From assembly GCF_039023475.1 (NCBI RefSeq), contig NZ_JBCHVB010000003.1, positions 1 to 64,000 on the forward strand: a stretch of DNA of 64,000 nucleotides, in the 5' to 3' direction. Shown in pieces: positions 61,804 to 64,000 of this stretch. A program made the position numbers and the translations under genes. The notes below the pieces were generated by a model, which ran no database searches, was not told where the DNA came from, and saw nothing but the letters and a program-made list of their open reading frames with translations. This DNA comes from Erwinia sp039023475 (GTDB taxonomy: Bacteria; Pseudomonadota; Gammaproteobacteria; Enterobacterales; Enterobacteriaceae). The stretch's first letter is position 1, and every line of letters starts with the position of its first letter.

Positions 61804-62940
61804 GTGAAAATCCTCGTTGATGAAAATATGCCTTATGCCCGGGAGCTGTTCAGCCGCACCGGCACCGTGGTGGCAGTGCCGGGACGGCCTATTCCCGACG
61901 CTGAGCTGGAGAATGCGGACGGGCTGATGGTGCGTTCGGTCACCAAAGTCAATGCGGCACTCCTTGAGGGCAAACCGGTGAAATTTGTCGGTACCGCCAC
62001 CGCCGGAACCGATCATATTGATGAGGATTTTCTGAAAGCGCAGGGGATCGGTTTTTCTGCAGCCCCTGGCTGTAATGCTATTGCGGTAGTGGAGTATGTT
62101 TTCTCCTCGCTGCTGCTGCTGGCGGAGCGGGATGGCTTTGCGCTGCAAGACCGCACGGTCGGTATCGTTGGCGTGGGCAACGTCGGCAGCAGGCTACAGG
62201 CTCGTCTGGAGGCGCTGGGCATCCGTACGCTTTTGTGCGATCCGCCACGCGCAGATCGCGGTGATGACGGGGCGTTCCTGCCGCTGCGCAGCCTGGTGGC
62301 TGAGGCGGATATTCTGACTTTCCACACGCCGCTGTTTAACGATGGCGACCATAAAACGCTGCATCTGGCGGATGAGGCGCTGCTGCGGGCGCTGAAGCCA
62401 GACACAATCCTGATTAACGCCTGTCGCGGTGCCGTGGTTGATAATACCGCGCTGCTGAAGGTGCTGGCGGAGCGGCGCGATCTGAGCGTGGTGCTGGATG
62501 TATGGGAGCCGGAGCCGGAGCTTTCTCTGCCGCTGCTTGAGAAGGTGGATATCGCCACCGCCCACATCGCAGGCTATACGCTGGAAGGCAAGGCGCGTGG
62601 GACAACCCAGGTTTTTGAAGCCTGGACCCGTTTCCTGGGTCAGCCGCAGCAGGTGGCGCTCGACACGCTGCTGCCCGCGCCGGAATTTGGCCGTATTACG
62701 CTGCACGGTGAGCTGGATCAGCCAACGCTAAAAAGACTGGTGCATCTGGTGTATGATGTGCGCCGCGACGATGCGCTGCTGCGCAAAGCAGCAGCGATAC
62801 CGGGCGAGTTTGACCGCCTGCGTAAAAATTATCTTGAGCGTCGCGAATGGTCTTCCCTGCTGGTGCAGTGTGATGATGAGCAGGCCGCCGCGCTGCTGTT
62901 GAAGCTGGGCTTCAACGCAACTTTTCATCCAGCGCCTTAA
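61804..62940 (+). CDS. pdxB: PdxB, erythronate-4-phosphate dehydrogenase
   Basis: A 378-residue enzyme of the DXP-dependent pyridoxal phosphate pathway, oxidising 4-phosphoerythronate. The NAD fold is VGIVGVGNVGSRLQARLEALG; FHTPLFNDGDHKTLHL and NACRGAVVDNTALL hold active-site residues; Arg, Glu and His of the D-2-hydroxyacid dehydrogenase type lie in INACRG, WEPEPEL and TAHIAGYTLEGK. The first codon is GTG at 61804. Order with usg as in E. coli. Confidence 0.95.
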   Translation: MKILVDENMPYARELFSRTGTVVAVPGRPIPDAELENADGLMVRSVTKVNAALLEGKPVKFVGTATAGTDHIDEDFLKAQGIGFSAAPGCNAIAVVEYVFSSLLLLAERDGFALQDRTVGIVGVGNVGSRLQARLEALGIRTLLCDPPRADRGDDGAFLPLRSLVAEADILTFHTPLFNDGDHKTLHLADEALLRALKPDTILINACRGAVVDNTALLKVLAERRDLSVVLDVWEPEPELSLPLLEKVDIATAHIAGYTLEGKARGTTQVFEAWTRFLGQPQQVALDTLLPAPEFGRITLHGELDQPTLKRLVHLVYDVRRDDALLRKAAAIPGEFDRLRKNYLERREWSSLLVQCDDEQAAALLLKLGFNATFHPAP

Positions 62941-62993
62941 CGCTTTGCCGTAAGGACTGGTCGCTATCTTTTTTCTTTCTGGAGTAAACCAAC

Positions 62994-64000
62994 ATGTCTG
63001 ACGGCTGGAATATTGCGCTACTGGGCGCGACAGGCGCAGTAGGGGGAGCTGTACTGGAATTGCTGGCTGAACGCCAGTTCCCGGTTGGTGAGCTGCATTT
63101 GCTGGCGAGCGAACGCAGCGCGGGCGAAACCCTGCGTTTTAATCACCACTCATATCTGGTCAACGACGCCAGCGACTTTGACTGGACGCAGGTTCAGCTG
63201 GCCTTTTTTGTCGCTGGCCGTGAAGCCTCGGCGCGCTACGCCGAAGAGGCCGCCAATGCGGGCTGCCTGGTGATTGACTCCAGCGACCTGTTCGCGCTGG
63301 AGCCGGACGTGCCGCTGGTGGTGCCGGACGTTAACCCGCAGGTGCTGGGCGACTACCGTAACCGCAATATCATCAGCGTGGCGGACAGCGTTACCAGCCA
63401 GCTTCTCAGCGCCATCAAACCGCTGATCGAGCACGCGGGTCTGGGACGCCTGCAGGTGACCAGCCTGATCGCCGCCTCTTCACACGGCAAAGCCGCTGTA
63501 GATTCGCTGGCGGGAGAAAGCGCCCGTCTGCTGAATGGCCTGCCGGCGGAAGAGACTTTCTTTGGACGTCAGCTGGCCTTTAACATGCTGCCGCTGCTGC
63601 CGGACGCCGAAGGCAGCGTGGCGCAGGAACGCCGTCTGGTGGATCAGGTCCGCAAAGTCTTGCAGGATGAAGGCCTGCCGATCGCCGTCTCCACGGTACA
63701 GTCGCCGGTGTTTTACGGTAACGCGCAAATTGTCCACATTGAGAACCTGCGTCCGATGTCAGCCGAAGAGGCGCGCGAAGCGCTTTTGCAGGCGGAAGAT
63801 ATCGCGCTGTCAGAAGACGATGATTACCCGACTCAGGTGGGCGATGCTTCCGGTAGCGCGCACCTCAGCCTGGGCTGTCTGCGTAACGATTACGGTATCC
63901 CCGAACTGCTTCAGTTCTGGTCGGTGGCCGACAACGTCCGCTACGGCGGCGCGCTGATGGCGGTCAAAACGGCGGAGAAGCTGGTGCAGGAGTATTTTTA
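62994..64000 (+). CDS. usg: Usg, aspartate-semialdehyde dehydrogenase-like protein (cut by window end)
   Basis: 335 codons from ATG 62994 to the window end, matching E. coli Usg (337 residues) from WNIALLGATGAVGGAVLELLAERQFPVGELHLLAS to AEKLVQEYF. Only one or two codons and the stop are missing. It has the NADP-binding GATGAVG of the Asd family, but the catalytic Cys region reads SVADSVTSQLLSAIKPL, with Ser where the active Cys would be expected, so it is probably not an active semialdehyde dehydrogenase. GGAG lies 9 bases upstream of the ATG. Confidence 0.92.
   Translation, partial: MSDGWNIALLGATGAVGGAVLELLAERQFPVGELHLLASERSAGETLRFNHHSYLVNDASDFDWTQVQLAFFVAGREASARYAEEAANAGCLVIDSSDLFALEPDVPLVVPDVNPQVLGDYRNRNIISVADSVTSQLLSAIKPLIEHAGLGRLQVTSLIAASSHGKAAVDSLAGESARLLNGLPAEETFFGRQLAFNMLPLLPDAEGSVAQERRLVDQVRKVLQDEGLPIAVSTVQSPVFYGNAQIVHIENLRPMSAEEAREALLQAEDIALSEDDDYPTQVGDASGSAHLSLGCLRNDYGIPELLQFWSVADNVRYGGALMAVKTAEKLVQEYF

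Noticed and set aside
1..64000. CRISPR arrays and insertion sequences
   Set aside because: No regularly spaced repeats and no transposase genes were seen; the integrase remnant is the only mobile-element gene.

Overview
The window is a chromosomal segment of a gamma-proteobacterium of the order Enterobacterales, most likely Erwiniaceae (Pantoea/Erwinia/Mixta-like). The main evidence is the gene order usg-pdxB ... flk ... yfcJ ... fabB-mnmC-yfcL-epmC-yfcA-mepA-aroC-prmB-smrB-sixA-fadJ-fadI-yfcZ-fadL-mlaA ... yfdC ... argW. I recognise this as the E. coli backbone order, here carrying several lineage-specific insertions. The genus is an inference; no rRNA or marker gene settles it.

Region 1 (1-12106) is the end of a type VI secretion (T6SS) locus that looks decayed. 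It holds the 3' end of hcp, an intact vgrG, a two-domain peptidoglycan-targeting effector with a probable immunity protein in visibly AT-rich DNA, a membrane protein of unknown role, and a full-length tssM. After these come broken pieces of tssA, tssF and tssG. The tssG piece is fused to a truncated, frameshifted P4-type integrase lying next to tRNA-Arg(CCT) (argW). The clpV gene expected between hcp and vgrG is absent, except perhaps for its last codons.

Region 2 (12281-19512) has argW, a chaperone-usher fimbrial operon (pilin, chaperone, usher, tip adhesin) behind a gene-poor stretch of nearly 1 kb, an unannotated 33-residue membrane-protein gene, and yfdC.

Region 3 (19761-26728) is a complete System I cytochrome c maturation operon, ccmABCDEFGHI, with overlapping stops and starts and with CcmH and CcmI as separate proteins. 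It lies between yfdC and mlaA, which are neighbours in E. coli K-12.

Region 4 (26764-42828) is the conserved housekeeping block: mlaA, the anaerobic/auxiliary beta-oxidation genes (fadL, fadI, fadJ) with FadR-like sites, sixA, smrB, prmB-aroC-mepA-yfcA, epmC-yfcL, mnmC and fabB. The fabB promoter carries adjoining FadR-like and FabR-like sites, linking fatty-acid breakdown and unsaturated fatty-acid synthesis.

Region 5 (42913-49652) is a six-gene sugar operon inserted between fabB and yfcJ: an ABC importer of the ribose type, an FGGY-family pentulose kinase and a SIS-domain sugar-phosphate isomerase with an unusual active-site loop. The substrate is unknown. With the T6SS effector, this is the best candidate for undescribed biology.

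Region 6 (50336-64000) has yfcJ, a MocR-type regulator divergent from a small rhodanese with direct-repeat operators, flk, a tripartite tricarboxylate transporter (tctCBA) divergent from its two-component system (tctDE), an EamA exporter divergent from an AraC regulator with an inverted repeat between them, pdxB, and usg running off the end of the window.
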